Assembly: GCA_963921825.1 (NCBI GenBank)
Contig: OY997592.1
Coordinates: forward strand, 66,422,336 to 66,486,335
Origin: Erodium maritimum
Lineage: Eukaryota; Streptophyta; Magnoliopsida; Geraniales; Geraniaceae
Length of the DNA: 64,000 nt
Reading direction: 5' to 3'
This document shows, in pieces, positions 34,157 to 44,721 of this stretch. How positions within the stretch are numbered: position 1 is the stretch's first letter; each line of letters begins with the position of its first letter. The notes under the pieces were generated by a model. It worked only from the letters and a program-made list of their open reading frames with translations. It made no database searches and was not told the origin of the DNA. A program made the position numbers and the translations under genes.

Positions 34157-35959
34157 TTTGTTTTTTTTATAAGCTCGAAAATTTATTAATATGACCGAGT
34201 CCAGAAAAGGACACGGAAATCCCTGATTCAAGGAGAAGCAGGGTAGCAACCAAGATAACAAAGGGGTTCCAACATAAGGGGAACCAAAAGGCTTAACCTT
34301 TTCTTAAAAAGAGGAACAAGAAGCAAAAACAGAAAAAAGAGAATCCCGTCAAAACGTCAACGGCTAACCGACGCGGCCTTCTTCTTGGCAGCCAACTCAC
34401 GGATTGTAGTCCATGCGTCGGGGCCCTGAGACGACCCTACGATTTGAGTTTCTCCATTTCTAGCTTGCTCAATTTGTTTCCCAATATCAACGGGGCGAAC
34501 CACTCTATCCCGATCTCTATTAGTCGGCTTGCACGATAAAGTGTAAAAATCCGTTAAATGTTTAGGCGGACGTCTCTCCCGTTTCTTGATAAGAGCGTCC
34601 TTCCACGGCGAGGCTGCCTGTGGAGACGGTTGAACCATATCCGAATGTGGTTCAGATTCACCCAGCTGCAAAACTTGAACTGGGCCAGAGTCCTCTACAT
34701 TAACATGCAACTGAGGCCCATTAAAACTGACTACAGGCCCAGCTACCACATGCTGAACCTGCGGAACCGGAATAGTGGCAACATCATCGACAGTAGTAGC
34801 TGTCTTCGGCAACTCGCAATCAACGTTATCCCTACAATCACGGGATCCCTCATCCCCGGAATTACGGGATTCACCTTCTCCAAATCGAATGCAAGTATCT
34901 TCAACAGCTAAGGGAACGGACGAAACCGGATTGCCGATAATCTCTTCCGTAACAGACGGAAGCTTATTCAAACCGGACAAGCCGTGAACAATCCCTTCCG
35001 GCGACACTACTACCGGCGACATGCCAGCAGAAACAATCTCCAGTGAGGTCTTGGTCTCTGATAAACGCTGAACTTGCGAAATGATCCGGCTGGGACTGCT
35101 CTGTTTCGGAACATCCGAAACAGAGCATACCATCGGCTTGTGATTTTCCGTCACCGGAGGAGCCACAGTCCGACGGTGCCAAGCCTTTGCCACGAACAAG
35201 ATGTATCCTTCAAGTTTAAAACCATTCATTACCTCTATCGCCTTATCCGCTGCCTCTACCGAATCGAAGCGTACAAAACCGAAATATCGGTTACTTCGAT
35301 TTGGGCGTTTGGAAACCCTGACAGATACAATCTTACCAAATGGACTGAAAACGTTGTGTGTCCATTCTTCCGAGGCTTCAAAAGGTAAGCTATGAACAAA
35401 AATTTCGTCTCTTTGTTCAAAGAATTTACCAATTCTCCGAGGCCGGTGAAGGCGACGTGCCCTCTTCTCTACAACAGCCTGTTGACACTCTGAAGCCGAT
35501 CTGCGAACTAAAGCCCGATCATCCGGTTGAGAAGTGCTGGCCGTGGTGTCTTCAACATCTGCTGCAGCAGAAGCAACCTTGGCACCAGCGACAGGTGATG
35601 CATCAACGTCAACCCCACCTGATGGTCGCCTCTTCCTCCTGGTACGATGAACAGCCCCCGTCGCAGCTTTCCGAATCTTTGATCGCCCACCCGTCTTCTT
35701 CAATCCCTCAGTGATGGTTAACACGAGATTCAAAGTCGTCACGATTGATCCTAACGTCGCTGTGACCTCCGATAACAACCCAGTGACCGAAGCTTTGGAG
35801 CTCCGGCTACGACGAGTGAGAGAGACCATAGTTAATGGCAAGTAATATAGCAAGTAATATAGTCTTTCTTTTGAATGTTCAATTTAATTATGGAACTAAA
35901 CGGAATAATGGGGAAACAGACATCGCGTTCTGACAGAAACACGTGGGTATGGAACAACC
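34157..35959 (-). mobile_element. LINE-derived non-autonomous retroelement carrying an open RRM gene
   Basis: An 11-bp perfect TSD, GCGGCGAATAA (34146-34156 and 35960-35970), brackets 1803 bp. Read on the minus strand the element ends AATAAATTTTCGAGCTTATA followed by a poly(A) tail, so it was reverse-transcribed at the target from an RNA. It contains one long open frame (next entry), a 3' UTR of about 190 bases and no endonuclease or reverse transcriptase. It must have been mobilised by enzymes in trans. The 3' end resembles those of the LINE at 17.4-19.7 kb and the element at 39.4-40.1 kb. Confidence 0.85.
34357..35829 (-). CDS. RRM protein encoded by the retroelement (LINE ORF1-like)
   Basis: The frame is uninterrupted: 498 codons from the first ATG at 35853, or 490 from the second at 35829 (MVSLTRRSRSSKASVTGLLS). 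I prefer the second because the first eight residues read like leader. Numbered from the first Met, residues 150-224 form an RNA-recognition motif with RNP2 IFVHSLPF and RNP1 RYFGFVRF. A basic region precedes it (KRARRLHRPRR). A long Ser/Pro/Val-rich tail follows, ending in a basic patch (KKRERRPPKHL). Some plant L1 LINEs have an RRM in ORF1 in place of a zinc knuckle, and the layout fits that class. It probably binds RNA (inference). It could also be a retrocopied host RRM gene, but I know no such plant protein. Confidence 0.75.
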   Translation of the reverse strand: MVSLTRRSRSSKASVTGLLSEVTATLGSIVTTLNLVLTITEGLKKTGGRSKIRKAATGAVHRTRRKRRPSGGVDVDASPVAGAKVASAAADVEDTTASTSQPDDRALVRRSASECQQAVVEKRARRLHRPRRIGKFFEQRDEIFVHSLPFEASEEWTHNVFSPFGKIVSVRVSKRPNRSNRYFGFVRFDSVEAADKAIEVMNGFKLEGYILFVAKAWHRRTVAPPVTENHKPMVCSVSDVPKQSSPSRIISQVQRLSETKTSLEIVSAGMSPVVVSPEGIVHGLSGLNKLPSVTEEIIGNPVSSVPLAVEDTCIRFGEGESRNSGDEGSRDCRDNVDCELPKTATTVDDVATIPVPQVQHVVAGPVVSFNGPQLHVNVEDSGPVQVLQLGESEPHSDMVQPSPQAASPWKDALIKKRERRPPKHLTDFYTLSCKPTNRDRDRVVRPVDIGKQIEQARNGETQIVGSSQGPDAWTTIRELAAKKKAASVSR

Positions 35960-35992
35960 GCGGCGAATAAAATTTTAAAATTCCTTTTCATT

Positions 35993-37265
35993 TTTTTTTT
36001 GAGAGGAAATGGTAATATTCATTAATTATAAAGTAACTCGGGGACCCCACAATGGGAAGTCTCCGTACATAAATCAAACTGGAATAACTAAAAAACAAGT
36101 GCATAAAGAGTAAATGTGCTCTGTAGCATAATATTAGGTCGGGGATTTGGGACTGCGGTAGCATCCGGAGATACCGATACAGTGTACGCCAACCAAAGGA
36201 ACTGATCGAGCAGACCAGACAATAGGTAAACAACGGTTGACCAATTACTCCCCCGGTATGTCAGCGTGCGTCGTCCTCCCTTGCGTGATAGTGGTAGGGC
36301 TCCTGAACGCGGGAATGCTGACCCCGAAGTGGTAGGGTAGTAACATGTCAACTGTTGGTGGTACCAATGCCACCTATACACCAGGGAGAAGGTACAGTCG
36401 ACCAAACCCTCCCTGGCCTTCCCAGCACTCATTCCTGGAGGCGAGGGTGCTTGAAGCCCCCCGCCGCTACATGTGACGCCCTATCCGTGCCCGACTTGCC
36501 TGATCCAGCTCGATGATCACGCGGAGCCCATGTCCAGTTAGCCTGACCTACATCCTTGTGATCCCGGCCCAGTGCTGCGTCTGAAACCCTAGCGGGTCCG
36601 CGCACCTTCCCCGCCGTCCCTTTGCTCCGCCGCCACGCCGCCGCATCCGTTGTCTCCACCGTAACCCAGGCCCTGTCCGATGAGACCGGCGCTGACCCGT
36701 CCCCCGACAAGACCCCCATCTCACCTCGCGCCACCGTCCTCCCCGGGAATTTACGAGACAACGGAGATAGATGTCCCGATCCCCCCCCCCCCCCCCCGCA
36801 TGCCCGAAAGGCCTCCCTCCGACGTCGCCATCGGCGAACCAGATCGAGGACAGACCCCCCAGGAGACAGAGACGGCAACGACCAAAGCCTGTTGGCATCC
36901 ACTGTCCTCCTGTGTTGTGTGTGATCGGAGGTCGCCGACAACTTCGCCGCCTCCGTCCACGATTCGCAAAACCCCAAACGCCTCTTAGAGAAAGAAGCAA
37001 GGGCTGCATCGTAAACAAACTTGTCCTTGTCCTGCTCGAGACGCCCTTGCCTCTGCGCATAAACTGATCCAGTTTGCTCCTCCATCACCAAAGCCAAGCT
37101 TGGTGAACCTGATTTCTTCGCATGTTGCCTGCTCCCTCTCCATAATCCCCACCCACCATAGTCACACGAAGACCATGATGGGTGATGAGGATGCGCACCT
37201 AAACTCTTCGGCGGCGGCTCCCCAAGCCCTAGCCGCAGAGAGAGTTTCATAGGTTTTCAATTGAA
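35993..37265 (-). mobile_element. LINE-derived non-autonomous element (A)
   Basis: A perfect 17-bp TSD, TAAAATTCCTTTTCATT (35976-35992 and 37266-37282), brackets 1273 bp, with the poly(A) tail (a T-run) at the left. The 5' part is GC-rich and opens ATGAAACTCTCTCTGCGGCT. A 273-codon frame (37250-36429, minus) is open there but matches no family I know and is rich in Gly, Arg and Ser. A 17-base poly(C) run lies at about 36781-36797. No RT or endonuclease is present. Confidence 0.8.
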
Positions 37266-37385
37266 TAAAATTCCTTTTCATTATTTATCACTTCAATTTG
37301 AAATTTTATTTTTTATAATAAAATTAATAATTTAAAAATAAAATTTTAATTTATTTAAAACTGATTTAAACGTAAAAAAAGACTT

Positions 37386-38426
37386 CTTCTTTTTTAGCAA
37401 AAGGTGCAGATTTTCATTAATCAAATTGTGTCAATACAATAAAGTGCATTAGAGACTCTCTGACCACGAAGAATAGGGTAAGAACACTTAAGAGTGTTCG
37501 CTATTCTTTTCACAATTGAACTATCCTTGAAGGTATTGGTATGTTGATGCCCCTTGGGAAATGACAAAAGACGATGAGGGGGAACGGGGTACCGGAGATC
37601 CTGAGGGACCTCGACGGTAATATTGATGGTGGGAGGCAAAGCATCGTGTGGGGACCCCTCCCAGGGCCAGTCTCTGATGCTCCATGCCCTAGGAAAATCC
37701 TCGGTTCCCTGTTCAGTAGTCAATGAGTTTGCACAGACAAACTCGGCGGCGACGGCGGTTGCAGGGACGTCTACGCATTCAGGCGGATTGAAGGTTGGTT
37801 GACGCCGAAACCTCGGAGGCCCTGGAAAGGAGCAACCCTAGATCTCGCACCGCCCGAAGCAGGAACCAGAGCAAGATTGTGGTACGCCCCGGACCTCAGC
37901 GATCTAGGGTTAAGGGTAAGCGGGACGATGCTTGATAAGGAAGGAATCCAGGATGTGAACCTCTGAGAAACACTTTCAATTAGCCGGAGCCATAACCATG
38001 AAAGGGGTCGAGGCAGTTGCGGCGGTGAAGGCCAGGGGGAAGGACGTTCCGGTTGCAGCAGGGTCGACGACTGCGAACTCAAGGACATCTCTAGGGATGG
38101 CGGCGGCATCAGAGACGACGACGACAGTAGGGGCAGCGGTGACTTCCAGGGATGCGGCGGTAACATCAGGGACGACGGCTGTAGAGACGAAACCCCCCGG
38201 CGCAGAGAGAAGACCGAACCAAGTCGGTAGATGCCAGTAGAATTTTTTTTGCAGGATCCAAAGGAAAAGTGCAAAGGAGAGACTGTGGAGAAGAGAGAAG
38301 CAACATCATAGCATAGGCCATGGTAAAAACCATGGCCATAGCCATGGAAGTTGGGGGCTGCGGCAGAGAGGGCTCTGTTAGGGTTACATGGTGTTTTGTT
38401 CTTTGTTTGTAATTGACAATTTCATT
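37386..38426 (-). mobile_element. LINE-derived non-autonomous element (C)
   Basis: The flanks ACGTAAAAAAAGACTT (37370-37385) and ACGTAAAAATGACTT (38427-38441) are a TSD differing only in the A-run. The minus-strand 3' end reads ...GCACCTTTTGCTAAAAAAG. The 5' half is GC-rich, with ACCCTAACAGAGCCCTCTCT near its start. The longest frame (38274-37771, minus, 167 codons) is unrecognised and probably a by-product of base composition. Confidence 0.7.
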
Positions 38427-38588
38427 ACGTAAAAATGACTTAAAATTTTAAATAATGCATTTTGAACAAATAAATGGTTTTTTTAAAATATTCTAAAATT
38501 TTGAAGGACGGGAAATGACAAGTTGTTTTTAAATTTTGAAGTAAAATTGCAACAACAAAAAAAACTAACCCAAATGTGTATATTTTTT

Positions 38589-39345
38589 AGCGAAACAAGC
38601 GAGTTTTATTTATATGAAACCATCAAACAGACCGAGGAATAAGAAGAGAGTAGTATATCCGAAGACTGACTACAACTAATCCTCTAAGTAAACCCGAGTT
38701 CTAGTTGAGTTTTTTGAGTGACCAAGCACTTAGATTTACCATAAAATGACTAGAGAAAACAAAAACTAAGAATAGAAAATTAAAAAAACGGACGTCAAGA
38801 CTCAAAATTACTACCTAAACTTAATCCAAAAATTATATCCGGCTCAACTTGAGCCCACTTATCATAGCCTGAAAACTTGTGGATCCGCCAACCGAGATCT
38901 CTAAATGTCGGGGAGACGCGCGTGGTGTGGGGAAATATCATGTGATATAATGGAGAGACCCCATAACAAGGCGGGTTGCCCTCCTCCGATGCAGCCTAGG
39001 GTCAGGTGGCCTCATTGGACCTGGCGAGGGTGCATAACTGACCTCGCATGAGTCGTCTGATTGTTTGGACCAACGAGAGCCCCTCCCGCTGTGACTGTGT
39101 GTTTGCTCCTAGCGTGGAGGCTAACACAAAGAGGGTGGTCACCACCATGATAAGGAGGCAAGGATCGTTGCGGAGTAGACACCATTCTTCTGATTGTAGG
39201 AACGCCAATTTATGGAGGCGTAGAGAAGAACAACATGAAGCTGGCAAAGAGGAGACTCACGAGCAGTCTCGTGGTGATGGAGGCAGAAGGAGGCTAAAGA
39301 CGGCGACTTATGGCGGTTAGGGTTGAGAGCTCTCAACCCTAGTAG
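38589..39345 (-). mobile_element. LINE-derived non-autonomous element (D)
   Basis: The minus-strand 3' end has AATAAAACTCGCTTGTTTCG and a short A-run. The 5' end is the GC-rich leader AGGGTTGAGAGCTCTCAACC followed by CTAACCGCC. The body is related to 58.7-59.0 kb (shared order: GAGGCTAAC/GAGGCTAGC, GAGGGTGGTCACCACC/GAGGGCGAGCACCACC, GGATCGTT). Its right TSD is obscured: if the next element is removed, an ATATTTTTT-like repeat is possible, but this is weak. The target at the left is about 38572-38588. Confidence 0.6.
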
Positions 39346-39356
39346 AACTATTCTTT

Positions 39357-40083
39357 TTTTACAAGCGTAAATTTATTAAACCTCTACCCTCTGAGGAGGA
39401 GAATAGGGTAAGGTGATTCACCGAAAGAGATCAACCTCAAGCAAAGAAAGTTCAAAAAGAACCCAACATACTCAAAGAGCTTCAATGCTCTCAAGACTGT
39501 CCAACGGAAGAAACCAAAACAAACCAAACGAAAACAACATAGAACAAGCCCCACAAAAAAGGCAACAATCCTAAACTGTATAGCAACGAGCAAGGCAGTA
39601 CAAACCACAAAAGAAAACTACTTCATCAATAACCATAACCAAGCCACAAAACACGGGATACCCACAACTTGATATGAAAGCCTCGTAGAATACGACATAG
39701 AGCTCACTCAGGAACATTTAACAAAAGTCAACTTCTTCCTCAAAAGTCAACCTTTTAGCTTTAACCTTTTGACGAAGCTCATGTTGGACTAAAATACCTG
39801 AATCTGATGGTTGAAAGCTTATATTCATACAAAGATCCCAAGTAGTTATGTCGGCCTTACTCTCCGAGGAAAAGTATATTTCCAAATTATCGAAGGAGCT
39901 GAAGCAGGTACTCCCAAACGCTCGATACTCAAAGACCTTGACCTCGGTTTAACCGGATAATAAACTTTCGCCTCAATTCCTTCTTATGTTCCTTTCCTTT
40001 TCTCGACTTCTTGCTTCTAGCCTCTACTTTAAAATCCTTGTTAACTCCAACACGGGTACGATCAATACTACGCAAGAAAATAA
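39357..40083 (-). mobile_element. LINE 3'-UTR element (E)
   Basis: A perfect 11-bp TSD, AACTATTCTTT (39346-39356 and 40084-40094), brackets 727 bp. The minus-strand end AATAAATTTACGCTTGTAAAAAAA gives the tail. The sequence is LINE-style 3' UTR (Trp/Leu/Phe-rich if translated) with no conserved domain. It is either a 5'-truncated insertion or another deletion derivative, and it appears to sit at the 5' edge of element D. Confidence 0.75.
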
Positions 40084-40094
40084 AACTATTCTTT

Positions 40095-40390
40095 AATTGT
40101 TAAATATTTTTTGCAAATTATTAACAGCGGACATCCTTTTTTTTTTGTCAAAAAAGTTTGATCAGAAACTACACAGTTTAACCTGATACAAAACCCAAAA
40201 CAATCATAAACTGTAAAGTGCTAAAAAAAACATACGACAACATAAAACATCCGAAATACAAGTAAAACAAAATTATGTCAAGGACGCAAAATAACGTAAA
40301 TTACATGACTAACCTGTCATTTTTCATATAAAAAAATCATATGATTGTCATTAAAAATAATTTTCATTAAAACTTAATGTGGGTTGTGTT
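40095..40390. other. AT-rich spacer
   Basis: A T-run at about 40136-40147 followed by A-rich sequence could be the 3' end of one more short LINE fragment on the minus strand. No TSD was found, so I do not call it. Confidence 0.4.
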
Positions 40391-40394
40391 CTTG

Positions 40395-41577
40395 GTTTTA
40401 GAGAGAAGGGCTCCCACTTCTCTCTAGAAACCCTAAACCTTCGTCACTTCTAACCCTTCTCCTAAGCTCGGTTGTCGCTACCAGTGACTGGCCTGGTGCC
40501 TCTTGGCCAGACGGTTACTGGTTGCCGCCCTCCCTCCGTCCCCTCTCCTTTCCCTCTTCACCGGAGTGAGTTTGAGTTCAGATCTGGACCCTCTGTTCTC
40601 AGATCTGACCTTTTTCATCCCCATAGCTTTTCTCGTCGCCGGCGACCCGTTTCACCCGTCCTTTAGCGTCGCCTGGGTCCTCTTCTCCCTGCTTTGGATC
40701 TTTCCCCTTCATTCCTTGCAGGTGGAGGGTCGGTGGGGGAAGGTTCAAACTCGCCCTTGGGTTCTCTTTGGAGTGATGGCTCTGGCGGGCTTTTTCTTTT
40801 GGAAGTCGAGCAGTGCTTGGAGAATATTCGGCCTCAGAGCGTGTAGATCTGGAGTCTCGGGGGTGCTTGCTAGTCGATTAGGTCGGTGCTTGCTCGGATC
40901 CATCTTTTCCTCGTCTCCGGTGACATGGTGGAGGACGTCCGAGCACGGTTATTCCCGATGGGGTTGGCCTCGGGGTGCGATTTAGACGCTTAACCGTTTG
41001 CGGAGGCCTTCTCTCGCGGTCCAGGTGGTAGCCCTTCCTTCCCCGGTAAGTCTCCTCTCCTTCTCTTCGTCTAGCAATTTCCTCTCGCCCCTGTGTTTGG
41101 GGTTTCCACGGTGAGTCGGTGATGGCCACCGTGATGTGTTGGTCATGTTGACCTGGTCGTGAATGGCCCAAATCTGAGGAGGTGCTGGTGGGGATTAGGG
41201 GATTTTGACTTGCTGGGAATTAGGAAGTGGTCCGGTAGGGACAATCCTGGTGCTGCTTGCTTCGGAAGGAGGGTTTTGGTTCCTTGTTTTTGTAGTTTTG
41301 TTTGTTTCTGTTTTTGGTTTGTTTCTGTAGTTGGGTTGTACTTAATGTGTGGAAATTCTGGCTTCTTAGAGCCTTTGTTTTTAGTTTCTTTGTACGCCTG
41401 GTTGGGTTGTTTAGGTTTGCTTAAAGGTAGTGTTATTTGGGTATTAGACCCTTGGTTCCTAGTGTGGGGTTGTAGTTCTGGTTTGAGATGCGTCTAATGG
41501 TGGGCTTCGTCCCATGGCCTTGTTTTTCAGTTTGAAAACCTGGTTCTAAATAAAATTTGCTGATTAAAAAAAAAAAA
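40395..41577 (+). mobile_element. LINE-derived non-autonomous element (H), plus strand
   Basis: The GC-rich 5' half begins near AGAGAGAAGGGCTCCCACTT and CTAGAAACCCTAAACC. The 3' half is T/G-rich UTR ending AAATAAAATTTGCTGATT plus 12 or more A. No convincing TSD was found; AAAACTT occurs on both sides but is too short. The 160-codon frame 40503-40985 is unrecognised. It has the same build as the other elements of this cluster but the opposite orientation. Confidence 0.6.
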
Positions 41578-43189
41578 CTAAAGAAAACTTGAAAATATGC
41601 ATGTTGATGAGAGAGTTCACGATTACACCATGCTGATGAGAGCACCAATGAAGTCAATATGTGACTATGGTCAAATGGAATTAGCTAGCTAGTTGATACA
41701 GAATCAGAATTGAGACGACTTTGGATACAAAGTTGTGTCAAAAAAACAACCTCCGTTTACTTTAATGTGCTCAAATTCTCAGTTTTCTTCTACATCACCC
41801 GCTGCCGACTTTGTCTTATAATGCTTCAGTTTCAACTCCACCGACGCAAAAATGTATTAAATATTTTTTTGAAAGAAAAATTGTATTAAATATAATTAGT
41901 CACTCTCCTACTAATTCAGGCATCCATATATTTTCTTGTCCTCGATCTATAGTTACTTTAACTTTTTTTCTCAAGATATTTCTAGTTGTTGATAGAAATT
42001 CTTTTTATCTTAAAAAGTGTGAGAATTCACACGCATTTAAAGCATACACATCTAGCAAATCAGGTGTGAAAATCCATCTTAACCATACATATTTAGAGCA
42101 TACACATCTAACAAATCAGGTCGTGTACTACAATTTGTGATTCGTGAAATTATGGTTCGTAATTTGCGGATCATACGATATGGTGCTTAATTCGCAAACC
42201 ACAATAGCACGCGTCGCAACTTGTGGATCGCACCGCGAACCACATTTGTGGTATACGGGTTTGCGAATCGTGGGCTGCCACGTAGCAGCTGAAGCTCGGA
42301 ACGTTTTACAAATTCGGGGTTACAATCCTGACATGGATGTGATCATGTACTGTTACAACAGCAAGCAAAGAATTGGCTCTTTTGGTTGAGGGACAGGAGT
42401 CTACAGATTTTGCTCCGGTTTCGTGTGCTGACACTACCAAACTTGTGGGTGTTGAGGATCATATGGTTGAGGTACAGGATACAAATATAGTTAGTATTAA
42501 CATGATGTGTTTCTAATTTAAAGTTCGCAACATGGTTTTCTTTAAAATTATGAGTTCACAACGTAAAATTATCTCTAATTTTGTTCATCATATAATAATT
42601 TTCATATTTATCCCGTTTATTTTTTGACAGTTTCCACCTTTTTGAGGAGAATTTAAAAATTGTTACTATATACGGGGACAATAATATTTGGTCAAATATA
42701 TAGTTCAAAATAATACAAAACATGGACATAACTTGTAACTCATTAGATGCTTGTGTGGAGGTTCACTACCAAAATAAATCAACAGTTAAAGATCCATCTT
42801 AAATTTGAAGACAAGCAACAACAAAAAAACACCACAAAACTTACAAGCCAGCCATGGTTACTTCCCAAGCTAAACTACAATGTTGGATCGGCTCCGACTC
42901 CATTTACCAAGTGAACCAAACGTCAGTAAAGAAACCAGAAGCTAAATGCAACATTATAAAACCCATGTTGTAATATAGATACTAAAACCAAATGTCGGTA
43001 AAGCTACGTTGAACATGTTTCGAGTTGTCATCCCTAATTTCTAAAGATCCGTATTAACTATTCGTAAATCGTGTATATTATTATATGACTTTTTATAATT
43101 ACCCGTTCTTTCAACAAACATTTACTTTGATTAATTAAAGTTTCGACTAAAACAAGTATAGACTATTTTCTTCCCTCTCTCTAAAAAAC
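41578..43189. other. AT-rich spacer with possible gene scraps
   Basis: A short stretch 42140-42290 repeats words such as TTTGCGGATC and ATTCGCAAACC in both orientations, which could be a small palindromic element without clear ends. At 42290-42480 a few coding-like frames (GYNPDMDVIMYCYNSKQ, and in another frame ALLVEGQESTDFAPVSC) suggest an old gene or transposon fragment. I cannot name it. Confidence 0.35.
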
Positions 43190-44102
43190 CTCTCTTCATA
43201 AAAGCCCGAACCTAGATCTGGTTTGTAGTCGTCGACGACTATCCAGCATGGATGCCTCCGATTGCTCCTCACACTCTTCCCTTCCTTCCCTCTTCTTCTG
43301 CTCACTTTCCCCTTGTTTTTGTGTTCTCACATTGTTGTGCTTGTTTGCCCAGTTTTTCAGGTCACTAGAGTTTGGGTTTGACTGGGTGGTTGTTTTGTCG
43401 GAGATGTTCACTCTGATCACCTTTCTTTAGATCTCGCTCCATAAGCCGACCTCTGTGGTGCTAGATCTGGAGATTCAATTCTAGATCTACCTTTTTGCCA
43501 GAGCTTGCCTATGGTTTTCGTCTCTCCACCGATCGACTTCCTCTGATGGTCATTGGTTTCTTGGTGTTGGTCACCAACGAGGATTTTTCCACTAACGTTT
43601 TTGGGTTTTGGTCGTAGTTTGCTACAACGCCCGGTCTCCTTCTCTCATGTCGTTGCTCCTCTGGTTTGAAATGGATCTACTCCACCGCTCCCGGTACTTG
43701 TCTCCGCCACCCGTGTTCCTTCCTGATAAGTTGTGCCATTCCTCCTACCCTTGTCCTATTTCCTTTGAGTCCTCCTCTCTCGGTCCCGCTTACGGTGGTG
43801 CAGCGGAGTGACTCGGGGCTCATCGTCGGTATTGGTCGGACGAGTGGTGTTTCGGCCTATTTTGGCTGTTTGGGAGTACTCTCGATTCGGGGTTTGGTTA
43901 TTACCGGTAGTCGGATACATTAGTTAGTGCTCTGGTGGGGTCTGGGTTTCGATAAGCACGTGGTGGTTTTGGCACAACTTTGGCTAACTATATGTTTCTC
44001 ACGATATTTTTCACTTTTTTAATTTCCTTCTCGGGGTTCAAGGTGGTATTTTTTGTACTTTAGAATTGTGTAATATTTTTGGGCTTAATGGTTGTTAGTT
44101 CG
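43190..44102 (+). mobile_element. Probable LINE-derived non-autonomous element (I)
   Basis: It resembles the neighbouring elements: a 5' leader CTCTCTAAAAAACCTCTCTT, a GC-rich middle (43.2-43.9 kb) and a T/G-rich tail. I found no poly(A) terminus or TSD. The tail runs into the 116-bp direct repeat described next, so the 3' limit is arbitrary. Confidence 0.45.
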
Positions 44103-44218
44103 AGTAGGAGGCATTTTAACTTTTGGTTTGTTTATTTTTAACCCTTTGTTAGTTCTTATTTACTTAATGGTTGTATATTTTGGTTTTGAGACATATTTCT
44201 TCTGTTATGTTTTTCTTA
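44103..44218 (+). repeat. 116-bp direct repeat, left copy
   Basis: Starts AGTAGGAGGCATTTTAAC and ends TTATGTTTTTCTTA, directly against the left inverted repeat of the element at 44219. It is the same length as the right copy with about ten substitutions (about 9%) and no gaps. Confidence 0.85.
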
Positions 44219-44605
44219 GGGATAACTTTGTTTCCTAACTTTTACATACGTTTCATTATCAAAGCCTAACCTAGGTCAACGTTTGGTCTCAATTCCTAAC
44301 ATGATAGGTTTGGAATTTCTCAGAAACTATAAAAAGCAGTTTAAACTCACGATTCCGTCCACTCATCCAAGCGTTGTCGTTGTTGGTGTACATTACCCAT
44401 GGTGCCTTCCTCGACGTTGAACTTATCCTCGTTCTCAAGCAGCCGAACCCAATGCTCGGCGAGTTGACGGAATCGTGAGTTTGGACGGCTTTTTATAGTT
44501 TCTGAGAAATTTCAAACCTATTATGTTAGGAATTGAGACCAAAATTGGTCTGGGTTAAGATCTGATAATGAAACGTTTGTAAAGGTTAGGAAACAAAGTT
44601 TTCCC
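44219..44605. mobile_element. Foldback / Mutator-like element with about 142-bp inverted arms
   Basis: The left arm starts GGGATAACTTTGTTTCCTAA and the right arm in reverse starts GGGAAAACTTTGTTTCCTAA. The arms stay aligned to CTCACGATTCCGTC at their inner ends. The loop (about 44360-44463) is GC-richer and, on the minus strand, keeps an open frame reading LAEHWVRLLENEDKFNVEEG. This may be a captured gene fragment, but I cannot name the source. Instead of a 9-bp TSD, the element is bordered by 116-bp direct repeats. Confidence 0.75.
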
Positions 44606-44721
44606 AGTAGGAGACATTCTAACTTTTGGTTTGTTTACTTTTAGCCATTTGTTAGTTCTTATTTACTTAATGGTTGTAAAATCTGGTTTTGAGAAATATT
44701 TCATCTGTTATGTTTTTCTTA
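44606..44721 (+). repeat. 116-bp direct repeat, right copy
   Basis: Begins at the base after the right inverted arm (AGTAGGAGACATTCTAAC) and ends TTATGTTTTTCTTA, matching the left copy end to end. Confidence 0.85.

Noticed and set aside
36429-37250. 273-codon minus-strand frame
   Set aside because: Same situation as above: the GC-rich 5' part of element A, with overlapping open frames on the opposite strand and no recognisable domain.
40095-40390. Additional short LINE copy
   Set aside because: Only a T-run and A-rich sequence support it; no TSD or shared 3' motif was seen.
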